Source: a virus
Virus record (IMG/VR): IMGVR_UViG_3300029258_004552
Span: 1 to 24,048 of that record
Strand: one strand, 5' to 3'
DNA: 24,048 bases
Under the pieces are notes generated by a model. It ran no database searches. It worked only from the letters and a program-made list of their open reading frames with translations, and was not told the DNA's origin. Below are positions 7,058 to 13,290 of the stretch, piece by piece (position 1 is the stretch's first letter; every line of letters starts with the position of its first letter). A program made the position numbers and the translations under genes.

Positions 7058-8758
7058 TTAAATAATAAATAGAGGGCTGTCTTTTACTTGGCCGTCCTCA
7101 TCCTCTTCTAATGAAGGAAAAGAGGAATTTATCCAAAATTTATTGATTGCTTTAATAATGGATTTTTCTTCTATTATCATTTCAGCTCTCCGAGCATTCG
7201 TGTTGACGGATTTTTCTAAAAAGATTTTTTGTCTGGGAGTGATATGTTGTTCCTCCGAGGGATACCACTTTCCTAAAGGACGATACCCATTTTGCCCCTG
7301 TTGAATGGCGCGATCAGCATAAAATTTTAATTGTCTTTCTACTTCCTGAATGGTCCAACATAATTTAGCTTTCCAGAGAATTCCGTGGGAAAAACAAGTA
7401 AAAGATTTATATTCATCTTTCCACATAAGCATGTAAGTCATCATTTCATGTCCCTGGCGATGATATTTTTTTCCTTTTCGAGCCCGATGGGGCAGGATAT
7501 GTGCAACCATAAACCCATCTTCATGAGGCACATATCTAAAATATTTTCGGTATTTAAGTATTCGTTGAATTTTACATTCATAAAAAGAAAAAGGGGAAAC
7601 TCTCACATCCAAAAGAGTAATTCTTTTCCCACGTAAAAGTTGATTATATTTTTGTTTTCCTTTTTCTCGGCTTACAAGTTCTCCTTCTGTAAAGCACTGA
7701 AAAGTGGAATCCATATCAATGGACTCCCAAGTAATCATCTTCGGGTCATTAGAGCCAAATTCCATTACTAAACAATCATATTTAGAAGGATGACATCGAA
7801 GTCCTCTTCCAATCATTTGTTTATATAGTGCGGGAGAGCGAGTAGGACGAGCTACAACAATAGTTTGAAGTTGAGGATAATCAAAACCCTCCGTCAGTTT
7901 AACTGCATTTAAAAGGAATTCAATCTTTTGATCTTTAAACCTTTCTAAAATTTGAGTACATTCATTTTTAGAATTATGATAGGAAATAACTTCCGCCGTT
8001 CTATTTTTTGAAAGAAGTTTGTCTCTTATTCTTTCCGCATGATTGACGGTTGTACAAAAAATAATAGCTGGCACACGTCTAATGTTTTCACATTTATAGG
8101 CGATTATTTCATTTAATTCATCACAGTTGAAAATTTTATCTAATTCTGAGATATCATAATCTCCTCCCCGATTCTCAACTTTTCCTAACTCATATTTAAT
8201 AGAAAATCGTATTCCATGAACGGGACAGATATATCCCTGCTGGGTGGCTTCTTGTAAGGTCATTTTAAAGGTGTGATGTTTATAGAGACTTCCCAAACTT
8301 TTCCCATCTCCCCTTAGAGGAGTAGCTGTGAATCCTAAAAGAACTTTATTTTCTTCAAATATTTTAAAATGTTCAAAGAGTTTCAGATAAGAAGGCGCCA
8401 AAGAATGATGGGCTTCATCTACGACTATCATTTCTATATCTTCCGGAGCGTATAAATGAAGGTTATTTAAGAGAGACTGCACCATAGCAACATTATATCT
8501 CGAAAATTTTTCTTTTTTTTCAGCCGAAATGGAACGAATATTTTCTTTTTCAATCCCTATTCGCAGAGCCTTTTCGATGGTTTGATTTAAAAGCTCTTGG
8601 CGATGAACTAGAAAAAGAGTTTTTTTCTTCAACTCTTTAGCAGCATTTAAAAATGTTATGGTTTTTCCTGTCCCTGTCGGCATAGAAATGAGTTGAAATG
8701 GGGAAGGTGACTCTTTAATCGCTTCTATGCATTTTTGTTGATATGAATATAACTTCAT
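7058..8758 (-). CDS. SF2 DEAD/DEAH-type helicase (type III restriction/UvrB-like fold)
   Basis: A 566-residue superfamily 2 helicase. Visible motifs are Q-like start YSYQQKC, Walker A MPTGTGKT (26-33), DEAH (114-117), motif III TATP (144-147), motif V NAVKLTEGFDYP (284-294) and motif VI QMIGRGLR (314-321) with the arginine finger. It should unwind or translocate on nucleic acid using ATP, probably in phage DNA replication or repair. Residues beyond about 340 form a separate domain, rich in basic and aromatic residues, that I do not recognise. ATG 8758 has a strong ribosome site (AAGGAG). A terminator at 8817-8847 isolates it from the gene upstream, so it needs its own promoter in the AT-rich stretch 8770-8816. 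Confidence 0.88.
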   Translation of the reverse strand: MKLYSYQQKCIEAIKESPSPFQLISMPTGTGKTITFLNAAKELKKKTLFLVHRQELLNQTIEKALRIGIEKENIRSISAEKKEKFSRYNVAMVQSLLNNLHLYAPEDIEMIVVDEAHHSLAPSYLKLFEHFKIFEENKVLLGFTATPLRGDGKSLGSLYKHHTFKMTLQEATQQGYICPVHGIRFSIKYELGKVENRGGDYDISELDKIFNCDELNEIIAYKCENIRRVPAIIFCTTVNHAERIRDKLLSKNRTAEVISYHNSKNECTQILERFKDQKIEFLLNAVKLTEGFDYPQLQTIVVARPTRSPALYKQMIGRGLRCHPSKYDCLVMEFGSNDPKMITWESIDMDSTFQCFTEGELVSREKGKQKYNQLLRGKRITLLDVRVSPFSFYECKIQRILKYRKYFRYVPHEDGFMVAHILPHRARKGKKYHRQGHEMMTYMLMWKDEYKSFTCFSHGILWKAKLCWTIQEVERQLKFYADRAIQQGQNGYRPLGKWYPSEEQHITPRQKIFLEKSVNTNARRAEMIIEEKSIIKAINKFWINSSFPSLEEDEDGQVKDSPLFII

Positions 8759-8816
8759 AAGAGCTCCTTAGGTTTTTTCTTTTTTAATCTTAATTTGAAT
8801 ATTGTGCAATCTAGAC

Positions 8817-8847
8817 AAAAAAAGACCCGAATTTTTCAAAACGGGCC
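8817..8847 (-). terminator. Rho-independent terminator after the outer-membrane gene
   Basis: On the minus strand a 6-bp stem (GGCCCG with CGGGTC, one G-U pair) and a 12-base loop are followed by seven T. It sits 25 bases beyond the stop of the gene at 8872-9423 and before the helicase start. Confidence 0.75.
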
Positions 8848-8871
8848 TAAGGGAGAGAAGTCAGAAATAAA

Positions 8872-9423
8872 TTAGAATCCTATTCCCATACGACATCCGA
8901 AATGGTGAAGAGAAGTGTTTTCATACTTTCCCCATGCATACGGTTTATAGGTAAGCTCAAAGAAGACTTTTTTACTTTCGTCAAGATTGAAATCATGCCC
9001 AAGAGAAGCCGATGGATGAAGAGCATAATCTTTTTCTCGCCTTCCATAATAGCTTCGGGTTTTGACTCCTACTAGATCAGTTCCTACCCCAGCATATAGC
9101 TGACCTTTGTCAGTAGAATGAAGGGATTTGTATATATTCACCCCCACCTTTCCAAAGTGCCACGGAGAATAAACAGTTTTCATATATTTATATCCTCCGT
9201 TGACATCAAAAATATAAGAACCGTTTTGGTATCGATGACCCATAGAAGGATGTGAGACACCTTGGCTTCCAAATTCATATCCCATATAGGTGGTGTGAGA
9301 TTCTTTATTCTCTTCTCTACATTTATGGGTACCAAATGGAAAAGAGTCTTCCGATTCTGCTGCCATTAATGAGCCCGTTATTACAAGTCCAGTACAAAGT
9401 AACATTAATTTTGAAAATTTCAT
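8872..9423 (-). CDS. Exported beta-barrel outer-membrane protein (phage moron)
   Basis: A 183-residue protein with a classic signal peptide (MKFSKLMLLCTGLVITGSLMAA, cleavage near A22). The mature part has alternating aromatic/polar strands (TTYMGYEFGSQG, YIFDVNGGYKYMKT, GQLYAGVGTDLVGVKT, KVFFELTYKPYAWG) and ends in HHFGCRMGIGF. A terminal Phe is the usual signal for insertion into the outer membrane, so an eight-stranded barrel is plausible. Strong ribosome site AAAGGAG precedes the ATG, and the gene has its own terminator. An independently transcribed envelope gene in a phage is a moron pattern that could alter host surface or block superinfection. Whether the prophage expresses it is inference. 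Confidence 0.72.
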   Translation of the reverse strand: MKFSKLMLLCTGLVITGSLMAAESEDSFPFGTHKCREENKESHTTYMGYEFGSQGVSHPSMGHRYQNGSYIFDVNGGYKYMKTVYSPWHFGKVGVNIYKSLHSTDKGQLYAGVGTDLVGVKTRSYYGRREKDYALHPSASLGHDFNLDESKKVFFELTYKPYAWGKYENTSLHHFGCRMGIGF

Positions 9424-9436
9424 TTCTAACTCCTTT

Positions 9437-9512
9437 TAAAGGTTAAGTTTCCAAACTATAACAAATATGGAGTAAAGAAACCACCCATTAATGGCGTTTC
9501 TAAACTTTACTC
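9437..9512. promoter_or_regulatory. Repeat-rich site upstream of the recombinase: possible res or operator
   Basis: In the 199-base divergent gap (9424-9622), GTTTCCAAACTATA (9437-9450) and GTTTCTAAACTTTA (9496-9509) match at 12 of 14 bases. GAGTAAAG (9470-9477) and CTTTACTC (9505-9512) are perfect inverted arms around a central CATTAATG. Paired, inverted subsites beside a serine recombinase gene are typical of res/crossover or autoregulatory sites. The rest of the gap is AT-rich with A-tracts and no gene; TATAGT at about 9447-9452 (minus) could be a -10 box for the membrane protein gene. Confidence 0.4.
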
Positions 9513-9622
9513 GTTTTCCCTCAAGAAAAGCCGTGTTTGAGGTAAAAAAAGTATGTAAAAAAAGAAATGGTTAAATTAAAATGGAAGGAGCCCTTTTTTA
9601 ACTTTTAAAGAGAAGAGAAAAC

Positions 9623-10180
9623 ATGAAATTTGGATATGCGAGAATATCTACCCCCAAACAATCTTTAGACAATCAAGTGGCTCTTTTGGAAGATGCCGGA
9701 TGCGAGAAAATATTTTCTGACGTCATTTCGGGATACAATTCTAAAAAGAACAAATTTGAGGAGATGATGGGAGAGTTACGTAAAGAAGATTCCTTGGTGG
9801 TAACCGGAATTGATAGATTAGGAAGATCAACAAAAGATTTGGCATTGTTGATTGAGGAGCTTCATAATCGAGAAATAAATTTGATTGTTTTGGGCTATGA
9901 TATGGATACGCGCACTGCCTCTGGGAAAATGATGTTTAATTTTATGGCAATGATTGCGGAGAATGAAAGAATGAGAAATCTAGAAAGAATTAGACAGGGA
10001 ATTGAAGGAGCCCGAAAAAGAGGAAAGCACATTGGAAGAGCTCCAAAGCTTTCCGCAGAAAAAATTAAAAGACTCCAATCTCTTTATCAAGAAAAAAGGT
10101 TGAGTGTAATGGAGATGTGTTTAATGTATGGAATAACCAAACCCACTCTATATAAATATGTAAGGAGAAATCATGAATGA
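9623..10180 (+). CDS. Serine recombinase, resolvase/invertase family
   Basis: A 185-residue small serine recombinase. Catalytic Ser9 lies in YARISTPKQS with Arg7. The active-site cluster DRLGRS is at 64-69 (Arg65 and Arg68), followed by the long E helix (MFNFMAMIAENERMRNLERIRQGIEGARKRGKHIGRAP) and a C-terminal helix-turn-helix (about 160-181, SVMEMCLMYGITKPTLYKYVRR). All hallmarks of the Tn3 resolvase/Hin class are present and length is full. It would cut and rejoin two short DNA sites, resolving dimers or inverting DNA. A repeat-rich candidate site lies upstream. The stop overlaps the next gene start by 8 bases, so the alpha-CTD-like protein is probably translated with it. Confidence 0.93.
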   Translation: MKFGYARISTPKQSLDNQVALLEDAGCEKIFSDVISGYNSKKNKFEEMMGELRKEDSLVVTGIDRLGRSTKDLALLIEELHNREINLIVLGYDMDTRTASGKMMFNFMAMIAENERMRNLERIRQGIEGARKRGKHIGRAPKLSAEKIKRLQSLYQEKRLSVMEMCLMYGITKPTLYKYVRRNHE

Positions 10181-10865
10181 GTTTAATCACGAAGCGATGG
10201 AAGCGTATGCCCAAAATCTCAAAGAATCCATGCTCAAACAATGGGAAAGAGTCAATAAGTCTATCACGAGCTTCGAACTTAATCTCAATCGCCAAAGAAA
10301 AATGTTTGAGGAAAACCATCTTAAAATGTTGCAAGAAGTACACAAAGAAACCCAAAAATGTATCTCCGACTTTTCCTCCAAATCGAATGATTTAAGAGAG
10401 ATGATAATTGGTTTAAGGGAACAACTGGCATATATCGCTACCCAACAAAATCTAGAAGAGATTTCTAAACAATCTACTGCTTTAGCTCTAAAAGAAGCTA
10501 AAACCTTAATTAATAAAGATCTTTGGGACGAAAACCTCCAAAGGCTTTTTGATTATATTAATGGAATTACCAAAGCAGTAGGGGAATTTTCTCAAATTGT
10601 TTTCACATATGATATGCGTTTTAAAGTAGATCATCCTTCTCTTTTCAAGGAACTTAATGAGAGCGCTTCCCAATTTCTTAATTCAACTTTGCAAGAAGCC
10701 GAGTTAAGTGTAAGAACGGAAAATTGCTTACTCCAAACGGAATGCAAGACTATGAGAGATGTGTATAAAAAACCACCTTCTGAGCTGTTAAAACACAGAA
10801 ATTTTGGAAAGAAATCTATTAATGAACTTCGAAAGAAGTTTGAAGATAAAGGAATTAAATGGTAG
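10173..10865 (+). CDS. Coiled-coil protein with C-terminal RNA polymerase alpha-CTD-like domain
   Basis: A 230-residue protein. Residues about 1-110 are helical with coiled-coil character (ESMLKQWERVNKS, ENHLKMLQEVHKET), followed by a mixed middle segment (111-165). Residues 173-230 align without gaps to E. coli RpoA 257-314: ELSVRTENCL matches ELTVRSANCL and RNFGKKSINEL matches PNLGKKSLTEI. The UP-element contacts R265, N268, C269, G296, K298, S299 and E302 correspond to R181, N184, C185, G212, K214, S215 and E218. Acidic positions 259 and 261, which face sigma-70, are E175 and E177. The protein lacks the RpoA N-terminal dimerisation domain, so it is not a polymerase subunit. It may bind UP-like DNA or compete with host alpha. 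The alpha numbering is from memory; the role is inference. Confidence 0.8.
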   Translation: MNEFNHEAMEAYAQNLKESMLKQWERVNKSITSFELNLNRQRKMFEENHLKMLQEVHKETQKCISDFSSKSNDLREMIIGLREQLAYIATQQNLEEISKQSTALALKEAKTLINKDLWDENLQRLFDYINGITKAVGEFSQIVFTYDMRFKVDHPSLFKELNESASQFLNSTLQEAELSVRTENCLLQTECKTMRDVYKKPPSELLKHRNFGKKSINELRKKFEDKGIKW

Positions 10866-11053
10866 AAGAGGATGATTTACTTACAATTTTAATCTTTAAT
10901 CTCAAACTTAAAAAACTAGACTATGAAAGAATGCACCGTCTGTTTATAAAGGATAGGGCAGGCCCGACGATTCATTTTTCAAAAGGAATGATTGAAGGTC
11001 TCAGTGAAGCAATAAAGATTGCGGAACAGTCCAAAAACCTTAAGACGGAATAG
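10859..11053 (+). CDS. Small protein of the recombinase/alpha-CTD operon
   Basis: A 64-residue protein (LLTILIFNLKLKKLDYERMHRLFIKDRAGPTIHFSKGMIEGLSEAIKIAEQ) whose start overlaps the alpha-CTD gene end by 7 bases, so it is probably translationally coupled. The sequence looks helical, without signal peptide or known motif. Function unknown; it may be a partner of the preceding protein. Confidence 0.55.
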   Translation: MVEEDDLLTILIFNLKLKKLDYERMHRLFIKDRAGPTIHFSKGMIEGLSEAIKIAEQSKNLKTE

Positions 11054-11055
11054 TC

Positions 11056-11214
11056 ATGGAAAAAAGTAAAAAAGTTAAAGACCACTCTTCGAATTCGGCT
11101 CATAAGATTACTCAAATGGAGGAACGGTTACATAGAATGTGGGACTGTATGCTACAAATGAGTGACAAAATAACCGAGATCAAATATCTTATTAAATCAA
11201 TGAACATCAAATAA
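11056..11214 (+). CDS. Small coiled-coil protein (52 aa)
   Basis: ATG 11056 opens a 52-residue frame two bases after the preceding stop. The second half (ITQMEERLHRMWDCMLQMSDKITEIKYLIKSMNIK) has a heptad-like hydrophobic pattern typical of a short coiled coil. AAGACGGAA lies upstream as a weak ribosome site. No known family. Confidence 0.45.
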   Translation: MEKSKKVKDHSSNSAHKITQMEERLHRMWDCMLQMSDKITEIKYLIKSMNIK

Positions 11215-11234
11215 ACTATTAATTAGGAGGTTCC

Positions 11235-11438
11235 ATGGAAGCTCTTTCAATTGAACAAATGGATTTGTTTGAAGGAAAACTATTTCCTGAGTTTATCCAT
11301 GCTGAAAAAATTAGAGTTTTAGAAGAGAAGCAAGAGAATTTGAGACGGGGTCTTTTTAAAAGGTGGAATGATCAAGAGAAAAAGATCAATACTCTCACAG
11401 AATCTCTAGAAAAACTGGTAAAACTGTTAGAAAAATAA
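11235..11438 (+). CDS. Small coiled-coil protein (67 aa)
   Basis: A 67-residue, mostly helical protein (AEKIRVLEEKQENLRRGLFKRWNDQEKKINTLTESLEKLVKLLEK) preceded by a strong ribosome site (AGGAGG). Heptad leucines run to the C-terminus, so it probably oligomerises or binds another coiled coil of this operon. Function unknown. Confidence 0.58.
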   Translation: MEALSIEQMDLFEGKLFPEFIHAEKIRVLEEKQENLRRGLFKRWNDQEKKINTLTESLEKLVKLLEK

Positions 11439-11449
11439 ATAAGGTATAC

Positions 11450-11596
11450 ATGACAGAAAATATTTTAGATTATCTCTTGGCCGATCCTTCCTATTCCTTA
11501 TCCGAGGTAGTAGATATTATTGAGTTCCATATGAAAGGAGCCCCCCCCGAGGTGAAAGAAGAGGTAAAAGAAGATTTAAAGCATGCCTTTTCTTAA
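11450..11596 (+). CDS. Small acidic protein (48 aa)
   Basis: A 48-residue frame (MTENILDYLLADPSYSLSEVVDIIEFH...) that begins 11 bases after the previous stop, with AAGG as a modest ribosome site. It ends 5 bases before the convergent stop of the minus-strand gene at 11602. It contains a run of eight C (11541-11548) coding Ala-Pro-Pro. Such a run is a natural site for sequencing or replication slippage. Function unknown. Confidence 0.48.
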   Translation: MTENILDYLLADPSYSLSEVVDIIEFHMKGAPPEVKEEVKEDLKHAFS

Positions 11597-11601
11597 GAAA
11601 G

Positions 11602-11946
11602 TTATTGTCCATCATAATCTGGAGACCACAGTTCTTCATCAAAAAAAAGGTAAACCTTTTCCATAATTCTTCGTGCTTCTGTGTGGGGAGGAGAAATATT
11701 GACTGCATGGGATACCTGAGGAAAACTTAAAATAGTAGGCTTTTGTGCCTCATAAAGAAGATAGGCTAAAAAAGGAAGTGCCTCCTTAATATCCTCCGAC
11801 CTTTCCCATTCCTGCAGAGTATCAAAAGCCGAGGGATAAAAATCATAAAAGAGCGAGTGGGAAAATTCTTGAGCATAATTTTTTCCTTCTCCAGCACACA
11901 GCATCAGGGGGGTAAAAAGAAGGATTACAAACTTACTGATTTTCAT
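11602..11946 (-). CDS. Small exported protein
   Basis: A 114-residue protein with an N-terminal export signal (MKISKFVILLFTPLMLCAGEG). The Cys in LMLC resembles a weak lipobox, but position -1 is Leu, so processing by signal peptidase II is doubtful. The mature part is acidic and aromatic (FYDFYPSAFDTLQEWERSED, VYLFFDEELWSPDYDGQ). Its start overlaps the upstream gene by 14 bases, third in a chain of envelope-directed genes. Function unknown; a lysis or envelope role is inferred. Confidence 0.6.
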   Translation of the reverse strand: MKISKFVILLFTPLMLCAGEGKNYAQEFSHSLFYDFYPSAFDTLQEWERSEDIKEALPFLAYLLYEAQKPTILSFPQVSHAVNISPPHTEARRIMEKVYLFFDEELWSPDYDGQ

Positions 11947-12238
11947 GTGTATTTAATTTCTCTATAAAATCTCGAAAAGGTTTAGAACATTCTTCATACT
12001 GCTTTGCCATAAGTATCTCACTCGCTTTTCTTTTTTCTTCAAGAATAAGAGCTCGATCCTCCCCTATTTGGGCTAGCATTTCTTTTTCTTCTTTCTCATG
12101 AAGTTTGTGACAGTAACAGCCGCAGTCTGCAGAAATTTCCTGAATAGGATTATCTGATTTTCTTTCCCATAAAGCCCCTATAGCTATAGAGAGACAAAGA
12201 ATTGAAGAAAAAATCCCAATTTTATTTAGATTTTTCAC
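11933..12238 (-). CDS. Membrane-anchored periplasmic helical protein, possible inner-membrane spanin
   Basis: A 101-residue protein with one N-terminal membrane segment (IGIFSSILCLSIAIGALW), then DCGCYC, then a charged helix (HEKEEKEMLAQIGEDRALILEEKRKASEILMAKQYEEC). One anchor plus a periplasmic coiled coil is the layout of Rz-like i-spanins. The start overlaps the upstream gene by 17 bases. No sequence signature of Rz is visible, so the spanin idea is inference from topology and neighbours. Confidence 0.58.
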   Translation of the reverse strand: MKNLNKIGIFSSILCLSIAIGALWERKSDNPIQEISADCGCYCHKLHEKEEKEMLAQIGEDRALILEEKRKASEILMAKQYEECSKPFRDFIEKLNTHENQ

Positions 12239-12599
12239 GCTCTTTTCTTTCCTTTTCTTTTCGATCTAAATCTCGTCTATATTCTTCCCAAGCTTTCTTT
12301 TCTTCTTCTTTTCGTCGCCGTTCTTCTTCAGCTCTTTTGCGTTCCCTTTCTTCTTTTTCTTTTTTCTCTCGGGCTTGTCGTTCGTGATACTCTTTCCAGT
12401 ATTTAGCTTCCTCCCGGGCTCGGGCTTCTTCTTTCATGCGTCTTTCGGCCTCTTTTTTAATGGCTTCCTCATCCGCATGAATATCTAAGCTATGGGAAAA
12501 TGCATGTAATTTATTAGATACTCCAGAAACTTTCAGGATTCCAATGGATAGTAGCCCACACAATCCCCAGTACGCATAAAAGCGCAAAGATCTCTTCAT
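12222..12599 (-). CDS. Membrane-anchored long charged coiled-coil protein
   Basis: A 125-residue protein. Residues about 8-25 form a membrane segment or signal anchor (YAYWGLCGLLSIGILKVSG). Residues 44-125 are nearly pure Glu/Lys/Arg helix (KKEAERRMKEEARAREEAKYWKEYHERQAREKKEKEERERKR). This could span the periplasm like an i-spanin or a TolA-like rod. ATG 12599 is preceded by GGAG. A second start (ATG 12612) in another frame has a better ribosome site and codes a 32-residue membrane peptide. Confidence 0.65.
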   Translation of the reverse strand: MKRSLRFYAYWGLCGLLSIGILKVSGVSNKLHAFSHSLDIHADEEAIKKEAERRMKEEARAREEAKYWKEYHERQAREKKEKEERERKRAEEERRRKEEEKKAWEEYRRDLDRKEKERKEREKSK

Positions 12600-12612
12600 A
12601 ATTTAACTCCAT
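12514..12612 (-). CDS. Possible 32-residue membrane peptide overlapping the coiled-coil gene
   Basis: ATG 12612 has a near-ideal ribosome site (GAGGTGA, 4-base gap) and opens a 32-residue frame, MELNYEEIFALLCVLGIVWATIHW then NPESFWSI, ended by TAA. It holds one clear membrane segment and is out of frame with the gene starting at 12599, whose first 28 codons it overlaps. It could be a small holin-like or regulatory leader peptide, or chance. Confidence 0.35.
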   Translation of the reverse strand: MELNYEEIFALLCVLGIVWATIHWNPESFWSI

Positions 12613-12657
12613 AAATTCACCTCGCAATGTTGCGAAACGTCTTGTTTTATAGTGAGA

Positions 12658-12666
12658 ATTATATCA
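12658..12666 (-). promoter_or_regulatory. Extended -10 promoter for the envelope gene cluster
   Basis: On the minus strand TGATATAAT is a perfect extended -10 box, identical to the one at 21572-21580. The -35 region is poor, as expected for extended -10 promoters. The transcript leader would contain a perfect hairpin (TCGCAA, 2 bases, TTGCGA) at 12622-12635, next to the ribosome site of the 32-residue frame. Confidence 0.5.
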
Positions 12667-12693
12667 AACATCAGGATTTTAGGCTAATGAAAG

Positions 12694-13002
12694 TTATTTC
12701 TTACCACACTTTCTTTTTACGCAAGCTCGGATTCCGGAAGGATTGGGAGCATTTCTTGCATACGAAAGAGCGGCACTGCACCTTTTTTTGCTATTTACCG
12801 GATAGGTTCCAGGCGCAGCTCCTCCGGAAGGGCCACAAAAATCTCCTTTAGAGACTTTTTTGTACTTTCCGATATTGCTACTTCCGGGTTTTTTTGACAG
12901 CTTTTCTTCTTTTCCGCGCTTTAGGGACATTCCTTTTCCGATCTTTACACGGCCTTTTTTCTTCGCAGGCTTTGCAGCAGCTTTTCTTTTTCTTGGAGCC
13001 AT
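12694..13002 (-). CDS. Very basic phage protein with conserved head-associated domain
   Basis: A 102-residue protein. Residues 1-55 are Lys/Arg/Ala-rich like histone H1 tails (PRKRKAAAKPAKKKGRVKIGKG). The C-terminal segment (FCGPSGGAAPGTYPVNSKKRCSAALSYARNAPNPSGIRACVKRKCGKK) resembles a small conserved domain in phage head-gene regions (FCGP...YPV...KR...A). A strong ribosome site (AAAGGAG) precedes ATG 13002. DNA or capsid binding is likely from charge; this is inferred. The first 125 bases also code in another frame for the protein at 12878-13132. Confidence 0.68.
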   Translation of the reverse strand: MAPRKRKAAAKPAKKKGRVKIGKGMSLKRGKEEKLSKKPGSSNIGKYKKVSKGDFCGPSGGAAPGTYPVNSKKRCSAALSYARNAPNPSGIRACVKRKCGKK

Positions 13003-13132
13003 TCTTTTTCTCCTTTAATGACTTAATTAAATCTTTATCTTCTTTAATTTCGTGCTTATATCCTTTGATATCGCCCTTTAAATGTTTAATTACTTTCTTT
13101 CTCATATTTAATAACCATTCTATAATGCTCAT
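12878..13132 (-). CDS. Small very basic protein overlapping the preceding reading frame
   Basis: An 84-residue frame: a short N-terminal amphipathic part (MSIIEWLLNMRKKVIKHLKGD), a helical acidic/basic stretch, then CCKACEEKRPC and a Lys/Arg tail (KARKRRKAVKKTRK). It starts 5 bases after the lipoprotein stop with only AAAGGAT close to the ATG. The last 125 bases overlap the better supported gene at 12694-13002 in a different frame. The Lys-rich tail could be a by-product of A-rich codons. Confidence 0.45.
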   Translation of the reverse strand: MSIIEWLLNMRKKVIKHLKGDIKGYKHEIKEDKDLIKSLKEKKNGSKKKKSCCKACEEKRPCKDRKRNVPKARKRRKAVKKTRK

Positions 13133-13137
13133 ATCCT

Positions 13138-13290
13138 TTATCCATCGCTTGGAGACGGTCCAAAATGAAGATCCATCTTTTTTTCTTCTTTAAAAGGCTC
13201 CGGGCCTTCTTTATAACTTCTAGTTACTAGAGAGCATCCCATTAAAGTAATAAATGGAATAAAAACTAAGGATTTAAATATCTTTTTCAT
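13138..13290 (-). CDS. Small lipoprotein (50 aa), candidate outer-membrane spanin
   Basis: A 50-residue frame with a basic start and hydrophobic core ending in a lipobox: MKKIFKSLVFIPFITLMGC, with Cys19 as the lipid site. The mature part is 32 residues, polar and with several Pro (SYKEGPEPFKEEKK, FGPSPSDG), like Rz1-type o-spanins. AAAAGGA lies upstream, and the start overlaps the previous gene end by 17 bases. The lipoprotein call is firm; the spanin role is inferred from size and from the anchored helical proteins nearby. Confidence 0.68.
   Translation of the reverse strand: MKKIFKSLVFIPFITLMGCSLVTRSYKEGPEPFKEEKKMDLHFGPSPSDG

Noticed and set aside
11541-11548. Run of eight C as a phase-variable tract
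   Set aside because: The frame is intact across it, the product is a tiny unknown protein, and one tract without other evidence is too weak.
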